Shown one piece after another: positions 34,924 to 45,313 of a stretch of 64,000 nt of DNA. Numbering within the stretch: position 1 is the first letter of the stretch; every line of letters begins with the position of its first letter. This stretch comes from Aureobasidium sp. EXF-3400 (taxonomy: Eukaryota; Ascomycota; Dothideomycetes; Dothideales; Saccotheciaceae). The stretch spans positions 34,984 to 98,983 of the forward strand of contig SWBL01000185.1 of the NCBI GenBank assembly GCA_024195585.1, in the 5' to 3' direction. The position numbers were made by a program, and so were the translations under genes. The notes beneath the pieces were generated by a model that was not told the origin of the DNA, did not search any database, and was given only the letters and a program-made list of their open reading frames with translations.

Positions 34924-35420
34924 TCAGGGTCCGAAGCCGGCGATAGGGGTACCACGGCGGTTGAGGGCGTGAACGACGTCAAGAACGGTGACAGTCTTGC
35001 GTTTTGCGTGGTCGGTGTACAGCACGATATCGCGAATGATCGCCTCGAGCAAAGTATTGACAGTAGTCCGAACCTCTCCGTAATTGGCTGACGACATTGT
35101 CAGTCGATCTCAAATCTGAGTGCGGTAGGACGGTCCAACTAACTTGCTGAGATGCGCTTGACGCCACCACGGCGAGCGAGACGGCGAATAGCAGGCTTGG
35201 TGATACCTAGGATGTTATCGCGAAGGTATTTACGGTGGTGCTTGCTACCGATACTGAGGCCTTTGCCGCCCTTTCCACCTGTAGCGTCGCGTCAGCATAT
35301 GCCAAAAATTCGCCGTTCGATCAGGGAAGCGATGCGCCAGCGCATAAGCACGATCTTTGACGTCGAAGATGGCCTTGTAGATCTTCGAGAAGGGACGGAT
35401 GGCAACTCACGTCCAGTCAT
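34924..35420 (-). CDS. Highly divergent histone H4 variant
   Basis: Nucleosomal core histone H4 paralogue, 102 aa. Exons on the minus strand are 35420-35411 (10 nt, MTG plus one base of the Arg codon), 35278-35144 and 35087-34924; the introns (132 and 56 nt) sit in phase. The core of the fold is unmistakable: [20 protein letters not shown] and [13 protein letters not shown] are near-canonical. Elsewhere it differs strongly. The tail GKGGKGL is followed by [16 protein letters not shown], one residue shorter, so the canonical Lys12 is Ile and the Lys16-Arg17 basic patch is altered. The alpha-2 helix reads [20 protein letters not shown] and the C-terminus [12 protein letters not shown] replaces KRQGRTLYGFGG. 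There is no stop or frameshift. Distant H4 variants are known in some Pezizomycotina (hH4v of Neurospora); orthology to that is not shown here. Confidence 0.95.
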
Positions 35421-36087
35421 TGTGAGTGCAGTTGGTTCGGCCTTTGTTGTGCTGCTTGTGGTAGAGATGAAAAAGTAGAAGAAGTTTGTATCGGATTGCG
35501 AGCTTAGAAGAGAAGTAAGAGAAAGAAGTAGAAGAGAGAAGCAGAGGAGCGCCGGGGTTGGTGCTTTAGTGAAAGCGCACCAGTCATTGTACTCGCAGCG
35601 TCACTGCTTTTGCGAACTCTGTACCATAGCTCGGTATCAATCCTGAAGCTAAAGTCGCCAAAGTGTTCGCCTCGGTTACGCAGCGGTGTCACACTGGCAC
35701 TTCTCACTTCTGTATCAAAAACTCGACCAGTCGCATCCCCCTTACCCTCATCCTACGCTGCGCCGCCAGAAGCTTCGTCTTTGACCTTTCAGATCGTACC
35801 GGCGCATCGGCTGCTGCATATTGAGCCCTTTCTACCGGTTGCAAGACGAGGTGATTGCTCGAGACAAGGCGCCGAGCATTTGACAGTCATTGAGAGACAT
35901 CTATTGTTGCGGCGTTTGTCTTGTAAACGATCCTGTCTTTCACTTCACATTCGCTCCACCTGATACATCCCGCTATCGTCCGGAGCTGCTTCAGACCTAC
36001 AGTCTTCTCGCAAACTCGTACCCAAATTTCCAATGACGAACCTTGCAGCCCTCGAGACGCCTGATAAAATGTCCGTAAGATCCTTAT
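35421..36087. promoter_or_regulatory. Upstream region of the H4 variant and divergent gene
   Basis: 667 bp between divergent starts (H4 variant on minus, 36088 on plus). A purine-rich run (AAGAAGTTTG to AGAGAAGCAGAGGAG) occupies about 35475-35550 and would lie in or near the H4-variant leader. No individual site is claimed. Confidence 0.4.
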
Positions 36088-36840
36088 ATGTACTACCAGA
36101 TCTTGCCCGCCGACTTGATACTACATAGGACAAGCGACACCGACGATTCAGGATTCCAAGTGCTTGCTACACCAAGTGGAGCGACCGTGATCTATGGCCA
36201 GCCGGACTCATCAGGCGACAATGCCAGCGACCAAGAAGCACACCACCATGGCGAGCAACAGCCCCACGGTGACCAGCAAAACCATGAGGAGCAACAACGT
36301 CGAAGTGAGGTCCGCGAGGAGTGGTCAGTCCATGAATCAACCAAGCAGAATAGCGAAGCAATGTTTGCCTTGCTCCATGACAAGATGATGGATCTCGTCA
36401 GAAAGAGGGTGATCGACTGCGATCTGGATGCCGAAGCGAACCAGCTTGCACTCGATCTTATCGCACGTGCAGGGCTTCTCGTGTACATCCGCGTTCGTGC
36501 CCACATCGTCCTTGCTAGTAGTGGCAGCGACAATTGCGTCTGGCATGCACACAAAGCCCTCCGCTGTGTCATCATAGGCCGCGGCATCTTCAGCGAGGCC
36601 TCGACGACAGAGCAACTGGCCGCAGTCGACCTTCACGAAGAGGCAACAGAGGCCGATCATCACATCTCTTGGTCTCTAACGTTTCTAAGAAAAGATAAAA
36701 ACATTCAGATTCAATATAAGCGCGCCAAGCTGCGTACTGTACACATACAACTCAGCAATCCCAAACATTGCCCAGCTGAGATCAAACAAAACTGCCACTT
36801 GGACGTCATGCGACGCTTTCATCTTTCTCTCAAAGCATGA
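36088..36840 (+). CDS. Hypothetical protein with His/Gln-rich segment
   Basis: ATG-initiated frame of 250 codons. The N-terminal third is disordered, with HHHGEQQPHGDQQNHEEQQ. The central part is helical (MFALLHDKMMDLVRKRV, LALDLIARAGLLVYIRVRA). The C-terminus HLDVMRRFHLSLKA overlaps the end of the minus-strand gene by 11 bp (tail to tail). An upstream ATG at 36033 followed by a GTAAGA donor could provide a different first exon, but the phase does not fit. Family unknown. Confidence 0.5.
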   Translation: MYYQILPADLILHRTSDTDDSGFQVLATPSGATVIYGQPDSSGDNASDQEAHHHGEQQPHGDQQNHEEQQRRSEVREEWSVHESTKQNSEAMFALLHDKMMDLVRKRVIDCDLDAEANQLALDLIARAGLLVYIRVRAHIVLASSGSDNCVWHAHKALRCVIIGRGIFSEASTTEQLAAVDLHEEATEADHHISWSLTFLRKDKNIQIQYKRAKLRTVHIQLSNPKHCPAEIKQNCHLDVMRRFHLSLKA

Positions 36841-37891
36841 CCAAAGAAACACCAAGAAGTGCAATCATGAGATATTCAGCAATCCGGCCTTGCGAGCGGT
36901 TCGCTCTACTGGTCAGTCCACTGGGTACAGCTGTCGTCGACGGTCCAGTTGGAACTGAAGAGCCACCGCTGGTGGACGTTGATTGTGTAGCTCTGCTCGG
37001 GATTGACGAGACTACGGTGGCGGAACCAGTCGCTACTGAAGCTCCACCCGCTGCGGAAGCAGATTGACCTTGGGACGAGGCTTGAGAAGAGCCATGGGAC
37101 GAGGCTTGGGAAGAGCCTTGAGAAGAGCCTTGAGAAGAGCCTTGAGATGGAGTAGACGAGAGTCCATTGTTCGTGACCGGTCTGCACTGACAGAATAGAG
37201 TTTCTTTACTGTTGGGAAGAGTAACGAAACATCTGTAGTCCGTACCATCACTCTTCGAGACCGAGGTAGAGCCAGCAGTACAGCTATCAGCGCCCGAGAA
37301 AGTGTAAGGAATCGCTTCATCGCAGCCGCCGGTCGTGTAACAAAGGTATTGTTGGCACTCGCATGGTCCTGTGAACGAGGTAGTGGTCCAGCTCCCAGAG
37401 GGCGAGTTTGAGGACGAGTCGCCCGATGAGGATGAGTCTGATGATGATGACGCGACCGAAGACGATGAGCTTGCAGCACGTGAAGCACTCGAGGACGAGC
37501 TTGATGGAGTTGATGCTACGAGGTTGACGTCTGGTCCTACAGGCATGGACAAAACTGATTCGAGAACTTGTGCATTTGAATTGAAGACACCAGAGCAGTA
37601 TTGACTGCCAGTCATGGAGTCAACGGATCTGCCTTTGTCGATACGGTCGACGCTCTCGCCCCCGATAGTCTTTACTATACAGTTTGTTCGGTCGGTCCAA
37701 TAGTATGCCGTCTGAGCCGAGGAAGTCTGGCAAATGGTGTTGACGTCGTCAAAAGTGTCGGTGTATATGATGCATGAGCAGCCACTGTCATCGGTGTAGG
37801 CATTGTAGTCGCAGACATCCGTATTGACGCGGTATAGAGGAAAGGTTGCACCTTGGGGCGTAACAGCAGTGCTGTCTAGTTTGTGGGCCAT
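36830..37891 (-). CDS. Ser-rich surface protein with hydrophobic C-terminal tail
   Basis: A single 353-codon frame. It has an N-terminal cysteine-containing domain (VCDYNAYTDDSGCSCIIY), a long poly-Ser stretch, a second cysteine region (GPCECQQYLCYTTGGCDEA), a QGSS/QASS repeat array, and a C-terminal hydrophobic segment (YLMIALLGVSLVML) of the type that directs GPI anchoring. No N-terminal signal peptide follows the ATG at 37891; a CATACAG acceptor sits just upstream, so a signal-coding first exon may be missing from this model. Likely a cell-wall or membrane-anchored protein. The QGSS repeats are encoded by 12-bp near-identical units at about 37085-37150. Confidence 0.7.
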   Translation of the reverse strand: MAHKLDSTAVTPQGATFPLYRVNTDVCDYNAYTDDSGCSCIIYTDTFDDVNTICQTSSAQTAYYWTDRTNCIVKTIGGESVDRIDKGRSVDSMTGSQYCSGVFNSNAQVLESVLSMPVGPDVNLVASTPSSSSSSASRAASSSSSVASSSSDSSSSGDSSSNSPSGSWTTTSFTGPCECQQYLCYTTGGCDEAIPYTFSGADSCTAGSTSVSKSDGTDYRCFVTLPNSKETLFCQCRPVTNNGLSSTPSQGSSQGSSQGSSQASSHGSSQASSQGQSASAAGGASVATGSATVVSSIPSRATQSTSTSGGSSVPTGPSTTAVPSGLTSRANRSQGRIAEYLMIALLGVSLVML

Positions 37892-38012
37892 ACTGTATGG
37901 AAGATTAAATGGGTTTCAAGAATGAAGGGATGATCAAGTTGTTGGTACGAAGGACGCAGCCTGGAGGTGATGAATATCATAAAGCCAACGCACTACCTAA
38001 TCTTATAGCATT

Positions 38013-38530
38013 TCAACTGCCAGCCAACACACCGGGCAATGCCTCATAATGGAAACGAGGTCTCGGTCTAGATTCATTGCAAAGCCATCTTTTGCGTTGA
38101 AGATACCAAAACCACTCAACACAATTCTCATAGACCTCACGATTCACAGTCTTGCTCAGCTGGGCTGGACGAAGAACAGTAAACCATGGTACGAAGATGT
38201 CCGGCGCTGCATGTGACCTGCTGATCGTATAGAATGCTCGCACGTTGCAGTGTGCAGAGCCTCCGGAGTCTCCGCGAAGCCTCATCATGCAAGTTCTTAG
38301 CTCCTCGGCGGGCGGTATTGATGATTTCAGCCGCACGACGCGCTCGTCCTAGGATAGTCCGCCATGCGTGTTATTACTGTGCCCGCTTCTTTTCGCACTA
38401 ATTGATGTAAGTTCTAGACCTAGTCCAACTTACTCGCAAAACCAGACGGCACGGAAATCCTCTTTGCCGACAAGCGGCAGCAATTAGGATCACTATAAGT
38501 TTGATGAGATGTTCTATTAAAGAGTAGCAA
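38013..38530 (-). CDS. Unknown two-exon gene, start unresolved
   Basis: Exon 38348-38013 (RVVRLKSSIPPAEELRTCMM, then NREVYENCVEWFWYLQRKRW) is preceded by an 85-nt intron (GTAAGT..CTAG) and an upstream in-phase exon ending CRQRGFPCRLVLR. That exon is open back to about 38530 with the hydrophobic stretch EHLIKLIVILIAAA. No ATG in frame was found within it. No family recognised. Confidence 0.4.
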
Positions 38531-39282
38531 GCAAATTAAAGAAGTTTGAGCGTAAATGAGCTAGGTAGGTTGACATAAATAAAACCAAAGTGTGGTTGCG
38601 TGAGCTACTATTGATCTGGATCAGATTCTTCCCCTGACGTGTTTGACTCCGGGAGGCTTAGCACAAAACGCCATCCAATTTAAGCTTTGATCGTTCTTGC
38701 TCCACTCTACTTCACAAGCCTCGCTGAGCCAAGTTGGTGAGGCTTGCTGCTGCTTGCATATCCCCTCTCCAGTCTAGTGTCGAGACAAGGGGTATACCAG
38801 TTACCTCTCACCTAATGTCACACGACCGCTTGGATCACTGAAACTACCATATCGGGCATACCGTCCGTCGAGCTGAGCTATTCACGGATACCACATTGTG
38901 TTGAGATCGGCTTCCCCGATAGACCATGATTCGACCTTCTCATCCGGTGTAGTACTTGTCTCGTACATCCCAATTGGTATCGAAGAAACATGGCTGTCAT
39001 TCCTGCCTCCTCACTGCGCATCGACGCTGTATCTTTCGCACGGTCCGATTCGTTCTAGATCTCGACGGCGTTTTTCAACAAGACCAGGGTTACTTTGGGA
39101 CTGCTTCATGGTGTACGGCAATCAGACTTGCCATACGTGCGTCTTGCTGAGGCTGAAGCGCGCAGTAATGAGAGACATCGGCTTTGGTTACTTGAGGCAA
39201 GTATAAGTTCTTTCAAGGAAGACAGGATTTTCTCTATCTTTTTTTGATCCCGAACTTCATTCATTTTATTCTTGACTGCCCA
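38531..39282. other. Intergenic stretch
   Basis: Overlapping short frames at 38898-39206 without features. Contains the promoter of the gene at 39283 by position. Confidence 0.45.
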
Positions 39283-41324
39283 ATGTCGTCCCCTGTTCAT
39301 GTCAGTACGAGTATCTGGACCGACTGGTCTTTCGGCCAAGTCCAGGGACTTACTGTCACGCTCCGCTCGCAAGATGCAGCATTGCTTACCGCATTCATCG
39401 CCATCTATATTCAGATCGCTAGTTCAGGAAGCTGGAAAATCGTTCAGTTTATCATCCATCAAACCAGAGCTAGCAAGCAAAACGACAATGGAGATGCTTT
39501 GTTTCATCAGCAGCAAATCATACTTCGCAATTCCTCATCACCACTCTCGGCATTGACCGATCTGCTGAGTATGGCGTGGGCATGGCGGCGCTTCGCAGCC
39601 TCGTTCAAGAGGTCTGTCGTCCTAGTGCTATTGGCATCCGTCCACTTCGCCGCATTCGCAATCGCATCATTGTATTCGTCCCGCATTTCTTCTCTTTCAA
39701 GCCAGCATATGTTGGTAGAAAGTTCGAACTGTGGTACGTGGAGTTTCTCCGGAGACTTTCAAGACGAAGACGTACAGAGCAGAGTCATCAACGAGACGAT
39801 CACCGCAGCCGCTTATGCTCGAGAATGTTACAATAATAATCGGACTGATGGCCAGTGTGGAGGGTACGTCAACTCGAGACTACCTTGGACAGCATACAGT
39901 AACGCTACATGCCCCTTCCCAACCGGGCGGTGCAGAGGTGACACCGACGCTTACAGCATGGACACTGGACCTCTGGAATCATTCCGTGCTTTGGGCATTA
40001 ATTCAAAACCCTCAGATCGTGTGACTTATAGAAAGGTCACAACATGTTCTCCGATCCATGTTGGTTCCCTTGAGAAGCTCGAAGAGACATCAAGTCCCAA
40101 CAAGACTCTCCCGGTTGACAGGCTGTATCTGGGACCGTCAGCGTTCGGCCTTCTTGAGTACACCTATCAGTACGCCGTGGAGTCTGTCCGTGATGGAATT
40201 GGTTATGGGTTGAAGTTAGTGCTTTCAACATCTATTTGTGCATCAATCATGGCTAACACATTCATAGTACCTTCTTGTCAAATCCTCTTGTGAAAGGTGC
40301 ATGGCAACCTGTGGACGACTTGAATCGCGCTGATGCCGACACTTCGATCTTCTTCCTGAACCAGAACAGCATCAGATACAACACACCGGTCTTTGATCCT
40401 ATGTTCGAAACAGGACCCGTCGAGGATGCTGTCGGAGAAGACCAGAACGTTGGCTACTACTTCACTACAGTCCTCAGTTGTATCGACCAGCATCAATTCT
40501 GTAACCCGTCTATACAAGGCAGTCAAGGCGCAACAATGACCTGCACGCCACTTACGAACTACGTTGATGCTATCTCAAATCTTTCGACGCTATCGTTGAC
40601 CGAAAAGCAGGCGGCAGCTTCTAGTCGAATTACGAGGGTACTGAAGTACTTGGATATGCACTATGCAGTATATGGTCGAGGAGCATCCGCTTTGAGAGCA
40701 AACGAGCTCGTGAGGCATGGTGACCAAGCATTGGGCGGTGCAACTTTGATTACTTCGCCGTCTTTGCCTGCAAATCATTGGCAGACCGAAGTGGATCTTT
40801 GGTTTGGCGTCACCATGGCTAGGCTACAGCAGGCAGTTATTGACTACGCTACTGGACCTTCCGATCTTGGCTCAGATGGGACCGTCATTCCTCCAACTCC
40901 TGGCGCGGACCAAGCGCTATGCCATGAGCAGAGAGTGCCTAAGAAAAGCGGATACCAGAATTTCAGCATCCTGGCGATATTGATTGTAGTGGTTGCGTGC
41001 ACTTTGTTGATCGCACTTGGTTTTGCTGTACCGGCACTGTGTGCGCGCTTGCAGAAAGCTCGTAAGGAAGAGAGTCGACCAAGGCTTGCATGGATCCTGG
41101 ACTACACCTTGCAGCTCCATCGCATGGCACAAGAAGGTCGTGGTTGGGGTGATGGTATCTGGAAGAGTTGTGGCGAAAGCGTACCTATCTTGCCAGAAAA
41201 GCCTTTGGGCAAGTACGTATTGTGTCCGCATGAACAGATCGAGTCAGCGTCAGATGGTCTTCTCGACCGTACGCCAGACGATCCTGACTCCAACAGAGAG
41301 GGAATGACCCCAAAGATGTGCTAG
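39283..41324 (+). CDS. Large fungal membrane protein of unknown function
   Basis: Two exons, 39283-40214 and 40268-41324, with a 53-nt intron in phase 2/1, giving 662 aa. The N-terminus has the recurring fungal pattern WTDWSFGQVQGLTVTLRSQD, then AALLTAFIAIYIQIASSGSW (first membrane span), and QQQIILRNSSSPLSAL before a second span (VVLVLLASVHFAAFAIASLY). A long extracellular or lumenal region with many Cys and N-glycosylation sequons follows. A third span (FSILAILIVVVACTLLIALG) precedes a short cytoplasmic tail. The first ATG at 39283 is used; upstream the frame opens only with TTG. This family is common near incompatibility and accessory genes, but I know no biochemical role. Confidence 0.85.
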
Positions 41325-42015
41325 GGGCAGGCAACGTATTCTTGGCGGTCGTTAGAAGATTATCGAACTCGTATCTTCCACTTATGCAACAGTCGTCGTT
41401 CAGTCCCAGTGTACTGTCTATGGCTCTCGAACCCTCGATACCCTTCGCAGTCTCTGATACCGATCTCTGGTATAGATCCAGTGAGCTTCCAGCGAAATAG
41501 ATGCGCCTTACTTGATCACTGTCGAACTTTACAGATTCTCCTCTGGAGGCATGGAAGTGTCGATTGCGTGCTTGATGTTCACGAAAGTGGTGAGACTCGA
41601 AGCGTCCGTGATTCAAGACCTGTCAATCGGTCACAGTGCATAGATACTATGATGACTTCGATAGCGATGTTAGCAGATGCTGGCTAGATGCTCAAATTGA
41701 TGCGCTACAGCTCGTGAAGCAGCTGAGACACTGGGGCGGCTACCTTGTGTTTGTCAGCTCATCAAGATCACGCGTGATACACCAAACAGCGCAAGAGTCT
41801 CTCATCGCTCAGGAGCATATACATACGTCAGCAGACTCGTGGCGCGAGTTTAAGAGGCATGGTCTCCATCAGGTCGTAACGGAAAAGGCAATGGTAGTCA
41901 TGTATATCCTATGTCTTAGGCTAGAGGACCGGAAGCATTTCTTAGAGGAGAACGCCCCAGATAAATGCAATCAGGAATGGGGAGGCAGATAACAAGTCGT
42001 GAAATACTGCTGTGA
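41325..42015. other. Probable relic coding sequence, unresolved
   Basis: 41636-41992 is open and reads HRYYDDFDSDVSRCWLDA, DALQLVKQLRHWGGYLVF, but without an ATG context or known domain. It may be the 5' part of the decayed gene at 42016-42759. Confidence 0.3.
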
Positions 42016-42759
42016 GTGATAGAAGTTTCATTACAGATGTTCCAAGGCGCGACCCAAAAAGACGCTTGTCGAGATGCGCCAAAGCTGTTTGAGACCAGGA
42101 GTATACCGAGAACAGTGACTGGTGAAGCTGAGGACTTCTCACTGGCTTTGTCCGTTTCCCTGGATGGATCGTGCTGGAAGAAGAAGGTTTCCGCTCTAGT
42201 TTTGAGGATAGTGTCCATAGCGAGACATGCACTTCCGGACTCGTAAGTACCTTTCTTTTGGGAATGTACCAGACGATAACATGATTGACGTCGTTTCAGT
42301 AAATATCGTCATTGAAGAGGTTTCGCTCTTCCTGAAATTCATACCGGATAACCGGTCCCTAGCTTCTCCGGTCTGCGGAAGGCGGCCGTAGATCAAGGAA
42401 ATAAGCTGGCTCCATTCGAGAAAGGCTACATATGTGGGTCAGCGGCCTGGATATTCGCACTCAGGGCGCCGGTACATGAAAAAGCCTTCCAGATGTCCCG
42501 ATGGGCTCGCAGGGGGACTCGTTGCACTGTAGGCTGGAAACTTGTCGACCAAGCAATTGAAGAAGCCATCCAAGATCGAACAATCACTGTTGCGGAAGAC
42601 TTGGAAGATCAAGGAGAGCTAGAATACCTTATGTTCGAGCTAAGCTGCTTGGAGAACACGCACAATGAGACTGTCATGGAAGTAGGCTGGGAACTGCAAA
42701 GCGGTCGTCATGCAGAGACGCTAGAGAATCTACTCGCGAGCGACGAGTTGAAGACCTAA
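42016..42759 (+). pseudogene. Degraded or poorly resolved gene of unknown function
   Basis: The first piece (to 42242) reads FQGATQKDACRDAPKLFE and VSALVLRIVSIARHALPDS and ends at a GTAAGT donor. After the TTTCAG acceptor at about 42299, the downstream frame NIVIEEVSLFLKFIPDN is out of phase with both the upstream exon and the last piece. That last piece is KAAVDQGNKLAPFEKGYICG to ELEYLMFELSCLENTH, stopping at 42759. At least one frameshift or missed intron is needed. No domain recognised. Confidence 0.35.
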
Positions 42760-43315
42760 GGGCATCGTCAAATTTCGCACAGAGTGCGTTATGTTGATGC
42801 ACGTGACAGAAAGGTCGTACAAAACCGGCTCGGACTTTGCTTAACTCGACATGTTTTCCATGCGACACTAGCATCCACGCGTTGTGTGATTTTTGCCTGA
42901 AAAGCACGAAGACATTAACACTACAGCTTACTCAATCGACACTTCGTTGTGCAAATTCTCAATTCTTCTTTGCAATTGCTGAGCAGCAATAGTGACTGGA
43001 GGTAGGCCAAGACGGCTTGTGATGAAGAGATACTACTCTTCGATCTGGAAGAAAGCCTTTGGCAGGCACATAGCCTCTGTGGTGATAAGGCTCGGGTTTG
43101 TGTCAAGTCAGTACCTGAGAGTGCTCGAGGGCGCGTAGATCAGTCCGCTCCTCATATAGCGCTTGAGATACAGCCAGACAGCATATTGCATCTCATCATG
43201 GCTAATGAGGCAGACAGGAACGAAATGTCGGGCGATGGCTCGTATCGATCCTTGAAGTTTGTAAAGTGAGCATCTCGGCAACCTGTCAGATGCCAGCCGC
43301 GTAAATTGACACCGC
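42760..43315. other. Intergenic stretch
   Basis: Short frames only, on the minus strand downstream of the HNH gene; nothing supported. Confidence 0.5.
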
Positions 43316-44687
43316 TCAAGCCGGCAAGCGATCAACTTCGATCCCTCGAACAGGCAAATCGTCCTTCACATCTACATTCGGACTAGCATCGGTATCAGCA
43401 GGGGATGGGGCGTCTGCGTCAGAAGCGAGCGTAGATGTGTCTGTGAGCCAGGGTATGTCATCTGCGAGTAGCGATGGAGATTCTGTAGCTTCTGAAGCTG
43501 CGAGAACGGTCGGGCTGCGTAGTATGGCACGTCCTCTGTATCGACCCTCATCCTCGTCTTCATCTTCTTGCTCTTCTGCACCGCACTCTCCCTCCTGGAC
43601 GGAGCCTCTGTCGTCGCGCTTGCGCTTCGAAGGGCTGAGACTGCGAGACTTGCGGCTCAAGTAGAGTTGCGTGCATTGGTCCCCATTTACTTCTTGTTCA
43701 GACGTCTCGCCATCGCGTACGATGTAGAGGACTCTTTTCACGCCTTGCTGTAAGAACTGAGCAGAGTAGGCAAAAACAGTCCAGGCAAAGCGCGCAAACA
43801 AGTACTCGGGAGCGACTCCGTGCAACGGTTGTATAGCGACCCTATGGTAGAGCTTGACAAACTGCTCAGATAAGCCAGGGGAGAATAGATGCACAGCCAA
43901 GCCATAGGCTACCAGGCCATTGGTGGCAGCAGGGAGCGGCTTGAGAGTTATGGCGAACCGACGCTGGTCGAAGACGGTGTGTATGTCAGAGCGAAGCAGC
44001 AAGGCGTTGCGTGGGACATCGATGGGCTCGATTTCAGGGCGCGGGGCTACACCATATCGGAACATTGTGTTCTGCCGGAACCAATCACCTTCGGTACGCG
44101 GGACAAGATGGGCGTGTTCGGTACCCTCGACGGTATCGGTCACGCGGCAGGATATGTCGCGCGCGAGGAGGGCGTCAGTCAGGCTGCCCTGGCGAGGCAA
44201 TGCACGGCCGGCCGGCATGCTCGGTACTCTGAAGTGCGACCAGACGGGCGGCAGCTTGCCGTGCGGAAAGCGCCAGTGTGCGAAAGTAGGGACGAGGGGA
44301 TACTTTACTGTCGAATTGAGTCTGTGTCAGTTGGGTTGGATAAAGTCGTTGTTGCGTCGACCGACCATTCGCGTCACCAGGCAGACGGAAGTAGTATTCC
44401 TTGCCCCTCAAGACGCCGTCTCGTGGTGTCAGGACTCCGCTTCCGATCCTCTGTTCGCTTAGGAAGCCATCCCAGCGGTTTCCGGCGACAACAGCGCAGG
44501 CGATGAGAGCCGTCTCGTGATGGATACCTCCCTGCGCGTCGTCTAGCGCTGGCAGAACCATGATGATGTTGTGCTCGTCAGGGTAGCCTGGGTGCCGGAA
44601 TGTCACGGTGCATGTCACATCGTCAGGAATGTCCTTTCCGCCATCTGGATGTGTAGGAGCAGCGAAAGGTGGCCGTGCTTGAGCCAT
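43316..44687 (-). CDS. Fungal HNH_2-type nuclease domain protein
   Basis: Predicted metal-dependent endonuclease-like protein. Exons on the minus strand are 44687-44366 (or -44378) and 44307-43316, joined by an intron with branch ACTGACAC; both donors keep phase. The product is about 437 aa. The N-terminal domain has VTFRHPGYPDEHN, GGIHHETALIACAVV and RWDGFLSEQR. YPLVPTFAHWRFPHGKLP follows the intron. The HNH core is CRVTDTVEGTEHAHLVP, WFRQN and RNALLLRSDIHTVFD, with the two His-containing blocks intact. The C-terminal quarter is low-complexity and acidic (EEQEDEDEDEGR). This architecture is a frequent fungal lineage-specific family; cellular role unknown. Start chosen as the ATG before AQARPPF; a hydrophobic run upstream looks like shadow. 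Confidence 0.88.
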
Positions 44688-45313
44688 GTCGACGGCCAGT
44701 GCGACGACGATAATGATGATGATAATGACAGCGACAGATGTTGAGATGCAGACGCAGACGCAGACAACCTGCCTCTCTAGGTTTGTTTTGATGTGCCGTG
44801 GCACGACAACCGTCTCGTCCCGTCCGAAAGACTTGTGGAGCGGAGCGGGCGCTAGCGCTAGTTGCCGCCCAAAGTGTATCGTTTCCGTCTTCTGTTGGCA
44901 GAACCCTGATCACCGGGTTGCGTTCTACTAGAACTAGATGCCCCACACTATCTGGCACCGTCGCAGTCCAAATCATCTTCGCCCACTTATGCAGACTCGA
45001 AGAGACAAGGGCTGAACAGCATGTTGGAGCACTGCTACTACCTGTGGCTTCAGCTGCCATCCTACGTCAGATCCCAGAGCTCAAAACCAACTTACAACGA
45101 TAGTTTCTGTCTATGTTGATTACCACCAAGTCCTGCTTGGTTGACTGTCTTCATTGAGGCTAATACATGGCCATACACATAGTGACAGATCGACAACACA
45201 TCAACATCTATTTTGGATGTAGCCACTTGTTGAGACAACAAATCCAGAAAGACAGATGCAGGTGAAGCCGAACTCTGAAAGTCGGCAGGTCCAAGCGATA
45301 TGAGACACGTGAT
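44688..45313. other. Intergenic stretch upstream of the HNH gene
   Basis: Several GC-rich overlapping frames on both strands, no supported gene. An imperfect ATGATG/ATAATG repeat lies at about 44712-44727. Confidence 0.4.

Noticed and set aside
43437..44506. Plus-strand frames of up to 205 codons
   Set aside because: They are antisense to the HNH nuclease exons, whose domain motifs fix the true strand and frame.
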